Positions 37,627 to 49,174 of a stretch of 64,000 nt of DNA are shown here, one piece after another. Made by a program: the position numbers and the translations under genes. The notes beneath the pieces were generated by a model. That model made no database searches. It was not told the DNA's origin and was given only the letters and a program-made list of their open reading frames with translations. How positions within the stretch are numbered: the first letter of the stretch is position 1; every line of letters begins with the position of its first letter. Where the stretch lies: assembly GCA_034687125.1 (NCBI GenBank), contig JAQGBZ010000125.1, forward strand, positions 98,692 through 162,691, in the 5' to 3' direction. Source of the DNA: Neelides folsomi (Eukaryota; Arthropoda; Collembola; Neelipleona; Neelidae).

Positions 37627-38084
37627 ATTGACAATTAAAAACAATAAAGAAATTATACAACAAATCATATATTCGAATAAATAACATATTACAGTTAAAT
37701 AAGCGTTAACAAAACCCCCACACCCCCTAACTCCCATACAAAATAGAAAGAAAAATAGATCATGTGCTTTTTATTACTTACCATGTTACTACATATAATA
37801 AATATGTAGCGTTGAGAGATCATGTAAATATTTTGTTTATTAGTTAACAAGCTATATTGCATAGTAAGGGGTATATAGTATATATGGTTATATGGCAAAC
37901 TTGTACATTTTTATATATATTTAATTATTCGAAAGACATTAGACAAAAGACATTTGCAAAAAAGATGAGATGTGATGTGTTTAATTAATTTAATTAAGTA
38001 GATATTATTAATTTAGATAGTATTTAAATTGGGTTATAAAATACAATGGAGGGATTTCGAGTGTTATTTGATGAGAGATGAGAT
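37627..38084. other. AT-rich intergenic
   Basis: Sequence between the MITE-like element and the Bcl-2 family stop codon. It includes a C-run patch (37710-37730) and the likely 3' UTR of the minus-strand gene. No exon was seen. Confidence 0.5.
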
Positions 38085-40543
38085 TCAGCGGAGGAAGGTT
38101 GAAACATACATCGTGGCCACAAGCCCCACACAGAGACCTGACCAAAGAATCGCTCGTTTCAAATGCCCTTCACCTGTGCCAATGGGAGGGAAGTGTTGGA
38201 CTAGATTCCCCTGAAAATACAACAAAACAACCAAAATTAGCACCATATGATAAAAATTAAATTGTTAATTTAATAGCAAGATAAATACAAGGTTGAATAG
38301 ACTGATTAAATTTGGATTAATTCCCCCTTCCCCCCATAACCCTTTAGTAGTATACAATTATGTATGTTCATATAACCAATGACATATTTAGATTGTATAT
38401 GATGAAATATGAGAATATATTGAGGAATATGAATGAAGGAAAAAAACGATTTAAGCATTAAGAAACTTAATCTGCGAGAGATTAAAAGGGTTTTAAGAAA
38501 AGAGTCTGAGTAATGAATTTATATATATAGATGACTCACCCATCCTCCACTGGACCGGACAAAAGGGATGATGTGTTTTGACAAATAAGTGTCGAGATAA
38601 GTCGTCACGTAGTTGACTCGTTCTGGACTCTGGAATCAATTAAAAACATCTTTACTTCAAACATTCTATCATTTTATACATACATTTATAAACATACGCG
38701 GTCTCTAGATTACATTTAATTGTTTAACTTCTCTTAAACCATTAACGGACATTAAAATAAGAGATAAAATATCCTACCACAAAATTAACTGATATTGAGT
38801 AGCTTGTAGCTTCTTTATACTTATAAATATCGGTATATTTGAAATTTATTAAATACGAAATAAGAGATGTCATTTGATAGGATCGATATAAAATTTGAAA
38901 TTTTGAATATCTATTGATTGTTGAATGAATGTTTACCTCTTGGCATTCTTGGGCGAGCCGAACGGCAAAGGCAAAAAGACTCAATATCCTTCCCCATGTT
39001 ATTCTCAACTGTCCGGGCTCATTCGCGTTAGCCTGCAAACAATTTAAAATTGATAAATGAGAATCAAAAGAGGAAATTGAAAGCAACTCAATACAATTTT
39101 ATTAATTTAGAGAAGACGCATATTGAACAAGTGTTAGATATAGATTTAATGTCAAGAATGGTTATTCAAAACAAGATACTGAGATAATTGAGATAAATTC
39201 GGACAATGGAGTTAAAAAGGACGAGACAACAACTTTAGGATTACAATGTTTAAAATGTTTAAACTGAGACACAATAAAAACGAACTGAAAAGGGATTTTA
39301 GGACAATTAACTATTACTTTAATATTTCTGTTAAAATTATAAATACGCAAGTGAATGGTTTTTTTAAAATTTTAATCACTAACGGATGAGGATATTGGAA
39401 GTGGGTTAATTATGGTAAATACTGATTTAAGCCGGAAATGAATATTATGATTGTGACTCACTTCGAATAATTCATTGGCGATGGAGGCGAAGGCATCATA
39501 ATGCGTCACTTCCACCCGACTCATGATCCCATTGAAATTGGCCCGATGTTTCTCCATAATTTCACAAACATAGTAGAAAAGTGTTTGGTAAATGTCGTCC
39601 TTGTCTTTTCCTCTCACAGGATGATGAAGGGCGAGCTCTTGGACGAGCATGTAGGAGTAAACATTACCTATAAAACAAAAGTTAATATTTAATATTAGTA
39701 TTGAGCAAAATATTACAAATAATTGGATTTTGGATTGTAGTTTGTATTGAGATAATTTATTTTCATTTTCAGTTAATATATCTAATACTAGAATCTAATA
39801 GGCAAAAAATCTGTCAATATGATAAAATAAAGACCATCTGTTTAATAACAGAAAATTTATAATTATTAAAACGTTCAGATATAACTATCTATAATAATAC
39901 TAATAATTCTTTTTATAAACTTTGTATGTTGAAGATAAATCGTTATGTTAAATAACAGCCAATAAAAAATATAGCAATATTATCTGCATATATATAACAA
40001 TATCTGCATATACATAAAAACATAATCACAAGAGAGAATACGATCGACAACAACACATTAACGAAACTGGAAATTTCCATTGACGTCAACACCACAAAAC
40101 GTTAATTACAGAAATTCTCTGTATAATTACAATTAAAAGCTAATTAGGATCTAACGAACGTTTAAGTCACAATGAATCATAAGGGGAAATTTCACATAAG
40201 AAAGTGTGTTATTAACCTTTTAAAATAACTGGATCTGATTCTTCAGTTTGGGTTGATATTGTTCTTGAAGACATATTCGACCGAGGATTTGAACACGAAC
40301 TTCTAATCGGAATGAATTGATTAACAATGCTCATAAAACCACCTAGAAATATCAAACACACCCAATTAGGTTTTATAAAGTAACCGAAATGAGGTTGACA
40401 GCTTGAGCGATGCTGAGAAAGCTTTTTCAAATTCTTTCATCCCAAATTGGAATTTAATGACTTTGTCTTGGCAATCCCACACCAAGGTATTCGAATAGGA
40501 TCATTGAGTGACCTTGGTCCTCACCGTTCCCGTTGGCCGACAT
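38085..40543 (-). CDS. Bcl-2 family apoptosis regulator, multi-domain
   Basis: Six exons (40543-40525, 40342-40217, 39667-39462, 39032-38937, 38629-38540, 38210-38085) join in frame to 220 residues, a typical Bcl-2 length. BH1 is RITWGRILSLFAFAV (about 127-141). BH2 spans the last intron as SSGGW plus GNLVQHF (about 175-186). A C-terminal hydrophobic anchor (about 202-219, WSGLCVGLVATMYVSTFL) then one Arg should place it in the outer mitochondrial or ER membrane. The BH2 helix layout (TYLDTYLSKHI..FVRSSGGW) is like Bcl-2/Bcl-xL. A BH3-like stretch, LFYYVCEIMEKH, lacks the usual Gly-Asp. Whether it protects or kills cannot be told. The ATG chosen is the first one in frame. The frame is open further upstream without an ATG, so an extra N-terminal exon is possible. 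Confidence 0.85.
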
Positions 40544-40908
40544 GAGGGAGTTGATGTTATTGTTGATTGTTAGGGAGGTCGTGGTCGTCTTCCTCGCCCT
40601 CGTCGTTGTTGTGGGGAGAGTGTCGGATGAGGGAGGAGGAATGTGATGGATGAATGGGCCAGAAGGAGGTGGAAGCCCCTTGAACCATCGCTCCCAGTGG
40701 CACCTCCTGGCAACTATGTCATTGACATGGACGGAACGAGAGCGGGACAAACCCGGGAAAACAATATACTCACTTTTGTCATCTTTATATTTTCACTGTT
40801 GAGTTTCTTAACTCTTGTCATCTTTGTTTTCAGCGATTTGCTATTTTGTGTATTTGACCAGGGACGAGTGGGCGAGTTTAGGGTTCTGTGGGTAGCTGAT
40901 CTGTAACA
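40544..40908. promoter_or_regulatory. Head-to-head promoter region, Bcl-2-like / CAF-1
   Basis: 365 bp separate the start codons of the divergent Bcl-2-like and CAF-1 genes. It is GC-richer than other intergenic DNA and must hold both 5' UTRs and promoters, unless the Bcl-2-like frame extends into it. Confidence 0.55.
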
Positions 40909-43293
40909 ATGGATAATGAAAATAAAGATACTGTAACTGAAGTGGAGAAACCTGAACCAGTAACTCCAGTCGCTCCAGCTCCAGTGAGGACCCCGACATC
41001 GGCTAGGTCAAATGCTAGGAAACGATCGCTCACTCCTACCCAGAGAGCATTGAGAGAAAAGGTATTTTATTTAGACGTCTAAATATATTCCTCATTAAAA
41101 TATATCTTATATTGATATTTATTATTTAAGATTTTCAAAAAATTTCTAAAATTAATGTTTTTATATTGAAATTTTAGGCTATTTTTTAATACAATGTTGA
41201 ATGAGTTATTATTTTTATCATTTCAGATTATCTGATTTATGAAATTCCTTTTGAATTATAGGAACAAGCAGAGAAGCGGTTGAAGCTTGAAGAAGAAAAA
41301 CAAGAGCGATTAAACCGAAAAGAACAAGAACGGCTCCAAAGGGAAGAAAAGCGGATTAAACTCGAAGAGGAAAAGAAAAAGCGGGCTGAAGAGAAAAAGG
41401 CCAAAGATGAGGAAAGGGCCAAGAAGGCCGAAGAAGATCGGATAAAAAAGGAAGAAGAGAAGACAAAGAGGGAAGAAGAGCGGGCCAAGAAAGAGGAAGA
41501 GAAAGCGAAGAAGGAGGAAGAAAGAATTAAGAAAGATGAAGAAAAACGGAAGGACAAGGAGCGGAAAGAAGAGGAAAAAAGACTCAAAGATGAAGAACGA
41601 GCTTTGAAGAAGAAACGAAGAGAAGAAGAAGAAGAGCGAGAAAAGTTGGAAGCTGAAAAGAAATTAAAAGCTCTTCAACCCATCACTAAATTCTTTGTTC
41701 AGAAAGGAACTCCGCCCCCAACAACTGCCATTAGGCCGAGTCGTCGTTCGTTGGCAAGTTCCGTCGAAGGGACGGAAAATGAACCGATTGTAATTGAATC
41801 TGAAAGTCCATTGAAGGACGAGGAAGTTTTACCCTTTGACCCTATGCCTTTTGAGGTGAAGAATGAAATGGCTTTGGCTCCGATTGTCCGACGACAGATG
41901 ACTGACGAAGATAAGTTGAAATTAGACCAAGAGATCGAGAATGGAAGTTCAAGCTTTCTTCAAATGATTAAAAGTGGCGGGCGGAGGGGGAAAAAGACCG
42001 ATGTGGTTTATTCATCTGATGATCCCGATGTGGATGTGATCAAGCAAAAGGATTTGCTACAAATGCCCCAAGGGCAAGGGGTGACCAAATGGAGGATGAA
42101 ACTCATTCAATTTCACGAAAATCGTCGACCAGCTTATTGGGGAACTTGGAAAAGACCAGCAGAGGAAGTTAAAGCAAGAAAGCCTCTGTTTAAGCATAAG
42201 GTATTTTATTTATTTTTGGCCATTTAATCCCTATCCAATCCATCTAAAGAATATCCGAGTGATACAATCCACCGATATTAAAATGATTCGGATTGTATTT
42301 AGGTATGTTCGTTAATGCCTAATTACCTAAAAAGTGGTCTTGATGGAGAAAATTGACCTTATGGCCTTGTATGATTCTCGGTTATTTACCTCGAATATAA
42401 TATTACTCATGCAATTATTCAACGTCTTCAGCTAAAGAGTAAACACCAGTTACCTACCTATAATTGGTTTGTTTATTCAAAATAACTTTTTTATCTTCAC
42501 TTCACTTCATTACATAAAAACAACTAAATAACCATTTGTAAAATTAAGTTCTTTTGGCACTACTTACTAAATATGAAAGAAAAGTAATTGATGTATTTAT
42601 CCTGGTTCAATTTACGACGGAAAGGCCACCCAATCAATCCTATCTAATATTTCACTTGGAATGGATCATCCATGCGGAACCTTAATTGTTATATTTTTTA
42701 TTTAATTGGCCTTAAATTATTTCCAACATTTTTAAGATAATGGTATTTTGAGGATAAAATATGAATGAAAAGTTAATATGTTAAATTAATTGTTAAATGA
42801 CTTAAGGAATTGGACTACGAAATTGACTCTGATGATGAGTGGGAGGAAGAGCCAGAAGACGGCGAAGATCTCGGAGACGACGAGAAGGATGAGGAAGACA
42901 AAGAAGAGTTGGATGAGGATGAGGAAGATGATGGGTGGATGGTGCCCCACGGATATTTGTCCGATGATGAGGTCGGAGAGGAAGTACGGATGGATAAGGA
43001 TGAATTGAAAGCCAGCGAAAAGGAGTTTTATGAAAATCGCAAGAAAAAACTCAAGGTAAAACTCAAGAATCCATATTGATACCTACCATTACATTATAAC
43101 CAATTACTTAATTTTATGTAAATACTTATGTTATCAATTACTATTTAATTTTTTGAATTTATAGTTTGGCTATCCGAAAATTATTGTGAACCTGGGTGAA
43201 TTTCAATTTGGACCAAGTTTGCTTTTCCCAGGAGCTTTTGAAGAAAATGTCACTCCACCACAGTCGCCAATTCCGATAACTAATGAATCATAA
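40909..43293 (+). CDS. Chromatin assembly factor 1 large subunit (CHAF1A/p150-like)
   Basis: Four exons (40909-41061, 41262-42200, 42807-43055, 43165-43293) join in frame to 489 residues. CAF-1 deposits new H3-H4 on replicating DNA through PCNA. In order: a short basic N-terminus; a long Lys/Glu/Arg-rich helix (about 55-185, the KER region that binds DNA); a PCNA-binding motif of the CAF-1 type, ITKFFVQKG (about 192-200); the conserved MKLIQFHENRRPAYWGTW (about 332-349); the acidic ED domain that binds histones, with DSDDEWEEEPEDGEDL (about 371-386); and PHGYLSDDEVG. At 489 residues it is about half the human length. The N-terminal PCNA/HP1 region is absent and the C-terminal winged-helix part is short, though missed exons are possible. 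Confidence 0.92.
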
Positions 43294-43876
43294 TCATAAG
43301 CGTCTTTCAAATGGTCCATTTACAAATACATTTGTACAACTACGGCTTTGGTTATTTATCTTAACTTTTAATTTTCTATCCCTCATGTCTCTTGTACTTT
43401 GGGCATCTCGACTCTTCCCATTTATTTTAACTCCATTCACTCTTTTGTTAAATATACCCTTGTCACGATATACATTTATGTAGTTAACTAACAATTACAT
43501 AGCCATTTTCACTAATTGTTTTTAATGGGAATCAATCATTTTATTGTTTAATTTCAATTAAAATGTTAAATCGGTATTCGAAAAGACTCGATATAAAAGT
43601 GATAATAAAAAATGAAATATAAAAACGAAATATGGCATTCATTTATTCACATGTGCTCAAATTACAGTCATTTTGGCTTAATAGAGAGTACACTTAACCT
43701 TTAAATTATATTTTGAGTATATCATAAATAAGTAGTTGGATCATAAAGTGCGCAGTGGAGCAATTTGTGAGAAAGTTAAATACATTGAACATTTTTAGCC
43801 AACCCATTCCAATGTCAATGAAATAATATATATGAAAAATTGGATCTTCTTTCAAACTCCGTTGGAAAAGTTAAAA
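43294..43876. other. Convergent intergenic region
   Basis: About 580 bp between the CAF-1 stop and the dehydratase stop, AT-rich, holding both 3' UTRs. No further gene was seen. Confidence 0.6.
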
Positions 43877-44950
43877 TTATTTAGCCTTCTGCTTGATCGT
43901 CACCGTTGATGATCCACCAAGAATCTTCCGTCGTTGAGCAAACATGTGAAAGTAAAGTTGTGGGAAAACTAAAAAAAATTAATTCATGTCAACAAAATCT
44001 TTTTTTTAAATAGCTATTTTCTAATATTTAGAGCATGAAAGAAATAAACATAGAACATTAAAAGTAAAGAATTCGATAAATAAATGATTTTTTCGCTCAC
44101 TTGGAATGTAGAGCAACATGATGACCACAAGGCAATATGAGTAGTCAAAAGCCACATTGAATCGGTTCGGCATCTTCATGGAAAAAATGTCTTTTTCTTT
44201 GACATGACCAACGGCGGCGTAGATGCAGAGAAGTTCCCCAGTTACTCCCATTGGGTACAACACAATGAACAAGGTGTATCTTTAATTCAAAGATTAATTC
44301 AAATTATTTTATCACTTTTAATTAATGATTTTATTCAAAGATGTAAAAAAATGTAGTTTGCTTGTAAATTTTGTAAATATTCACCTGAACCATTGGATGA
44401 TGGAAGCAAGTCCGATGAGATGAAGGACGTAATATCCATAACGAATGATTTCAGTCACGGACCAAGCGACAAGAAGGAGCGGAACTCCCATTGACACTTG
44501 ACTCGGCGGGCTCAAATTCAACACTCCCCAGAGAGCAAACACTCGAGAAAAAACTTGGAATCCAGTCAAAATCACATTGGATGGAACAAGACCAACAATC
44601 GTATGAAGAATCTGTAAAAATGATTAAAAATTTAACATACTTTCAAATCCAATGTAATTAAAATATCAAAAATGACATTGACATTTTGGCTTGTTAATCA
44701 ATAATAAACAAAATAAAAAAATTGAATTATATGCAATAGTAATTAAATAAACAAAAAATTAAACAAAATTTAATTTAACCTCCATAATTGCTGCAGTTTG
44801 AACTATCTTTAAAGGCCATTCCACTTTATTCCACATCTTTTTGTAGTTGTCCTTCGTTTCTATTGTGAGGTAAAGGACACAAACCCATCCCAGAGCCAAA
44901 ATCAAGTTGTAAAGGATCAAATAACTCTTCCCGATAATTCCGAGCGCCAT
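43877..44950 (-). CDS. Very-long-chain 3-hydroxyacyl-CoA dehydratase (HACD/PHS1 family)
   Basis: Four exons (44950-44780, 44611-44385, 44279-44101, 43968-43877) join in frame to 222 residues. The enzyme removes water from 3-hydroxyacyl-CoA, the third step of very-long-chain fatty acid elongation in the ER membrane. Several membrane spans are seen. The catalytic pair is present as Tyr141 and Glu148 in LYPMGVTGELL, with the seven-residue spacing known from yeast Phs1. Other family marks are VTEIIRYGYYVLHL and YIPIFPQLYFHMFAQRRK. The C-terminus ends KQKAK, a dilysine-like ER retrieval signal. It resembles HACD1/2 rather than the longer HACD3. Its start lies 55 bp after the MRNIP stop, on the same strand. 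Confidence 0.93.
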
Positions 44951-45005
44951 TTCAATCTTCTTATTGAAGAAGCCGTGGAAAGTCAATAGTTCGGTTTAAA
45001 GGATA

Positions 45006-46317
45006 TTAATTGTCTTGTTCGAAGATCGCCCACTTGGACTCAGCTGGAGGAACAACCCGAGTTTTCCCGATGAATTCAGGCGGATTGAAAATTTCAGCTG
45101 ATGGGTCAATTTCTCTCCTTTCAGTGGGGTCGTCGGGTCGCGAAATTTCGTATGAATTGAATTCACTTTGTAAAATCTCTTCCTCGGCTTTGATCTCTTT
45201 ATTTGCAGAAGTTGTATTGATGGTTTGGACAAATTTACGACAATAAAGTCCGGGGCCTTCCGTATAAATCTGTAACGAATTTAAATCTGTAAAGAATTTA
45301 TTGTTAATATATAATAGAAAGTTAAAATAATATAAAAGATAATATAATTATTTTATTTAATCGCTCACCTTTATAATGCTCTGCTTCGTATTGCAAACTG
45401 TGCACTTCCACTTTTCACTCTTTCCTTTGATTTTCACCTAAAATAATGTTAAAAGTTAAAACCTTAAAATAGCTATTAAGAACAAAACTTAACGTTTAAA
45501 GAAGTTTTACAAAATGTTCTTAATAAAAATCGGTAAGATTAGTATTTATCATGAATGGATTGAAGTTCATTGACGAGATACAACTAAAAAAGAATTGGTA
45601 TGTAAAATAGAAAAATATTTTAGCATTTAATTGATTAGTTTGGTTAGTTAATTATGGGAAATGTTGAAGGTCAAAACTGCTTTAATTGATTTTATAATGA
45701 AGAACCCAATTAAATCAACGGCACGGAGGTTCTTAATACGGTTTAATTCATAAAATAATGAGTAGGGAAGTTTGGGAGAAATGAGTAAAATTAACCCAAA
45801 AAGTTGAAATAAACGATGAAAAAAGTAAGTTTGTTAAATGACCTCAAACTTTGATCCCACGAATCAACCGGTTGCGAAAGAAGTCCCTTTTATTTAACCC
45901 TAGTTGTTTTTATTATATACCTACACATAAAATTACTCCTCATTTGTTAGAAGCTGAGCATTATGCAACTAACTAGCTCTATAAAGATTGGATGAACTTC
46001 CATCCTATACGAATGGTTTTCGTGTTCTCGTTAAAAGTATAGCTTTGAGAGGAGAAATCCCCTCAAGCGGTTCATCCACTTTAAAGATTTCTTATCTATC
46101 ACATATCGTAACATTACTTCTCATACGTATAATATAAATATGATACATAATGTTACCTTACAATTTAGACAAATTAGACTATTATTTGATTCGTTAAATT
46201 ACATTATGGGACTTATTCCATAACCACAGCAAATGAAAATATAAACACAATTCAACTGAATCTCACCTGAAATTTTTCACACTCGGCGCATTTGAGTACT
46301 TGAAATGACTGAGGCAT
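45006..46317 (-). CDS. MRNIP: MRN complex-interacting protein (MRNIP-like)
   Basis: Three exons (46317-46267, 45437-45369, 45269-45006) join in frame to 127 residues. The N-terminus matches the MRNIP family: VLKCAECEKFQVK, then KWKCTVCNTKQSI, then YTEGPGLYCRKFVQTIN. The two CxxC pairs form a probable zinc ribbon. In vertebrates MRNIP binds the Mre11-Rad50-Nbs1 complex and supports DNA damage signalling and fork protection. The end keeps the family motif in the form ESKWAIF. Only the conserved head and tail are present. Vertebrate proteins are near 340 residues because of a long disordered middle. The start is the only ATG that fits. The first intron is 829 bp with nothing evident in it. The HACD gene follows after 55 bp. 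Confidence 0.87.
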
Positions 46318-46674
46318 AAATCAATAAAGTTGAATAATATTCTTTCCAGAATTAACTCTTCAGTTAAAAATGAAAAAATCCGAAGGCACAACAAAATATC
46401 AAAAAAGGAGAGAAAAGTAGAAAAGTGCAAAGATACAATCGGAGGGAATCAGCATTTAGTCTTACAATTCATAAGAATGTATCTCAATGCCCTACGAAAA
46501 CGGTGGAAAATTCATTTCCAAACACTGCACTTTTTCCGCATAAGGATAATAATTAATAATATTAAAGTAAATTAAAATTATATAAAACGGTAAATTTCAT
46601 AAGCATTGCGCATGAAGAAATAAATGAATTTATTTATCATTCTGAATGTTATTAATTAAAACATTTAAGAACAA

Positions 46675-48812
46675 TTAGGTTTCCTTATATTCTTGATTGA
46701 GAGAGCGGCCGATGACCAAACGACGAACTTCAGATGTTCCCGCACCAATTTCATATAACTTTGCGTCGCGCAAGTATCGTCCAGTTGGATACTCATTGAT
46801 GTATCCGTTCCCACCTTCATATTAAATTAAAAATTATAAATCACAATATTCATCATTTATTACAAAAATATTAGTTTGATTTGAGATCCAACCTAGACAT
46901 TGAATAGATTGAAGAGCAACTTGAGTGGCTGCTTCAGCACAGTAAAGTATCACACCAGCGCAGTCCTAAATTAATAATACAAATAAAACAATTATTAAAA
47001 ATAATATTAAGTAATATGTTGTATAATATTGATTTAAGAATTCTTTAATTTACTTTTGGACTACAATGTCCCTTGTCCGCAGCTCTGGCCACGTTATAAA
47101 GATAACTTCTACTCGCATTGAGCAGAGTGTACATGTCAGCTATCTTTCCCTGCATTAGTTGAAATTCCCCAATCTTGGTGTTGAATTGCTTACGGAAGTG
47201 AACATAGTCGAAAGCCACGTCGCAACAAGCTTGCATAATCCTATCGACAAAATTTAATTTTATAAAACATCTCATAAATCACAATTTAAAAATTCGGAAT
47301 TATAATTGTCATTAAAATACAAAAAGTAGGTAAATTAATAAGATATTTGATTTTCATAAAATTAAATTGATGTTATTTCAAAATACATAGAGTATCATAA
47401 GTAGAAGAAAATAACTTAATCAATTACCCAACAGGTCCAGCCGAGAGGACAAGACGTTCAAGATCTAACCCGCTGAACAAAACATAAATTCCCTTATTCA
47501 GTTCACCAAGCATGTTACTCACTAAATCAAAAAATTAATGGTTTAATTTTAAAAGATTCAATATCTAATTATTAGATTCAATATTCAATTAAGAATATTT
47601 TTTTATAATTTACCTGGAACTTTACAATCTTCAAAAATGAGTTCAGCAGTGTTTGAACCTCTCATTCCCAATTTGTCCAATTTTTTCCCTACTTTGAATC
47701 CTGGTTGATTCGTATCGACAAGAAATGCCGTAACTCCTTTTGCTGCTTTAGACGCTGACGGATCAGTTTTGGCGTAAACCTTCAAAAGACCAAAACGAAA
47801 GTTTAAAAGACTTGGAATGATTAACTAATAAATGATTAAATTGATTATAAATTACAAATCATGTTAATTATTTATGTAAAATTAATATAAATTGGGAATA
47901 GAATTTATTATTTAATTTACAACAATGACGTCAGCATCTGGGCCATTCGTGATCCAAAATTTTGTTCCATTAATGATGTAATCATCGCCGTCACGAACCG
48001 CTTTAGTTCTCATACTCACAACATCCGATCCTGAACCCGGTTCTGACATGGCTAAAGCACCGATAAATTCTCCAGAAGATAACTAAAAATCAAATACAGG
48101 TACAAACGATTTAATTTTAATTTTATTTTAAAATAGTGAATTATAATAGAGTAATTGAATCACAATATATCATTTTACCTTTGGGATATATTTCATCTTC
48201 TGTTCTTCTGTCCCATTCCGGTGAATTTGATTAAGACACAGATTTGAGTGAGCTCCGTAGGAAAGGCCAATTGACCCCGAAACCCTCGACATTTCTTCCA
48301 TGATGATAATTTGATCTAAATATCCACCATCCATCCCGCCGTATTTTTCCTTGGCAGTTATCCCGAGGAATCCCATATCACCACAACTCCGCCAGAATTT
48401 CCTTAAATCCTTGAAGATATTCTCCTTGTCGATGGTGTCAGCATGGGGAGCGAGTTCTTTTTGGAAGAATGTAAATGCCGCCTCTCGAAGCTGGAAATTC
48501 AACGAATTATTTTAAATTAACTGTTCATTTGAAATGCATGAATGTTAAATGTACATTAAATATTTTCAACATATTTAAAATTGAATTGAATTATTAAAGA
48601 AGATAGGAGCTGATATGACATAATATTTGGTAAAATTTTTAAATGTGAACCTTAATTTGATCTTCAGAGAGTCCAAAAATGACATCGTCGATGGGGTATG
48701 TACTTCCGTGCCTGACTCCCAATACCGGTTCAACTCTTGACGTCCGAATTGCATTTGGAAATCTCCTACTAAAGAGGAAATTCCTCTTCAGCAATTGTCG
48801 AAGAAATACCAT
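46675..48812 (-). CDS. IVD: Isovaleryl-CoA dehydrogenase, mitochondrial
   Basis: Eight exons (48812-48651, 48490-48179, 48082-47921, 47779-47614, 47521-47428, 47240-47054, 46965-46893, 46814-46675) join in frame to 431 residues, the usual length. This FAD enzyme oxidises isovaleryl-CoA to 3-methylcrotonyl-CoA in leucine breakdown and passes electrons to ETF. The first 35 residues are rich in Arg, Leu and Phe without acids, a mitochondrial presequence. Family marks: [44 protein letters not shown] and [17 protein letters not shown]. The segment [10 protein letters not shown] carries the Glu that is the catalytic base in isovaleryl-CoA dehydrogenases, in place of the C-terminal Glu used by other acyl-CoA dehydrogenases. 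That position separates IVD from its relatives, so the call is firm. Confidence 0.96.
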
Positions 48813-49174
48813 GTGAGGAATAAGTAAAAGTGAATACTGTGAAGTGTATTAAATTATTTGTGATTTATGATCACAATTCAATTCTCCACAATATGAGAGT
48901 TTTAGATCTTTACGCTTGAGATAATATTTAAATCATTAATTAAGTTTAGCTTTTCAATGATCAATTAACTTTGAATTAATTTAACTTTTATTAAGATTTT
49001 ATAACCAGAAAAAGTTCTTTGACAAATCTCGCAATGCCCAAGAGAATATAAGCTGAAGAAGGAACCGCCAAGTGTAAAAACTGTCTGGTTGTAAAGTTCG
49101 CCAAGAGCATAAAAGCACATGGTTGAGATTTAAAAAGTTTAATAGATTTAATTGTAATTAAGCAGTTTGTTAAA
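48813..49174. promoter_or_regulatory. Head-to-head promoter region, IVD / DCAF13
   Basis: 362 bp lie between the divergent start codons of IVD and DCAF13 and must contain both 5' UTRs and promoters. No specific element was identified. Confidence 0.55.

Noticed and set aside
41237-41587. Antisense Ser/Phe repeat frame over the CAF-1 KER region
   Set aside because: It is the exact reverse complement of the Glu/Lys/Arg helix (SSSFF against EEEKK) and not a gene.
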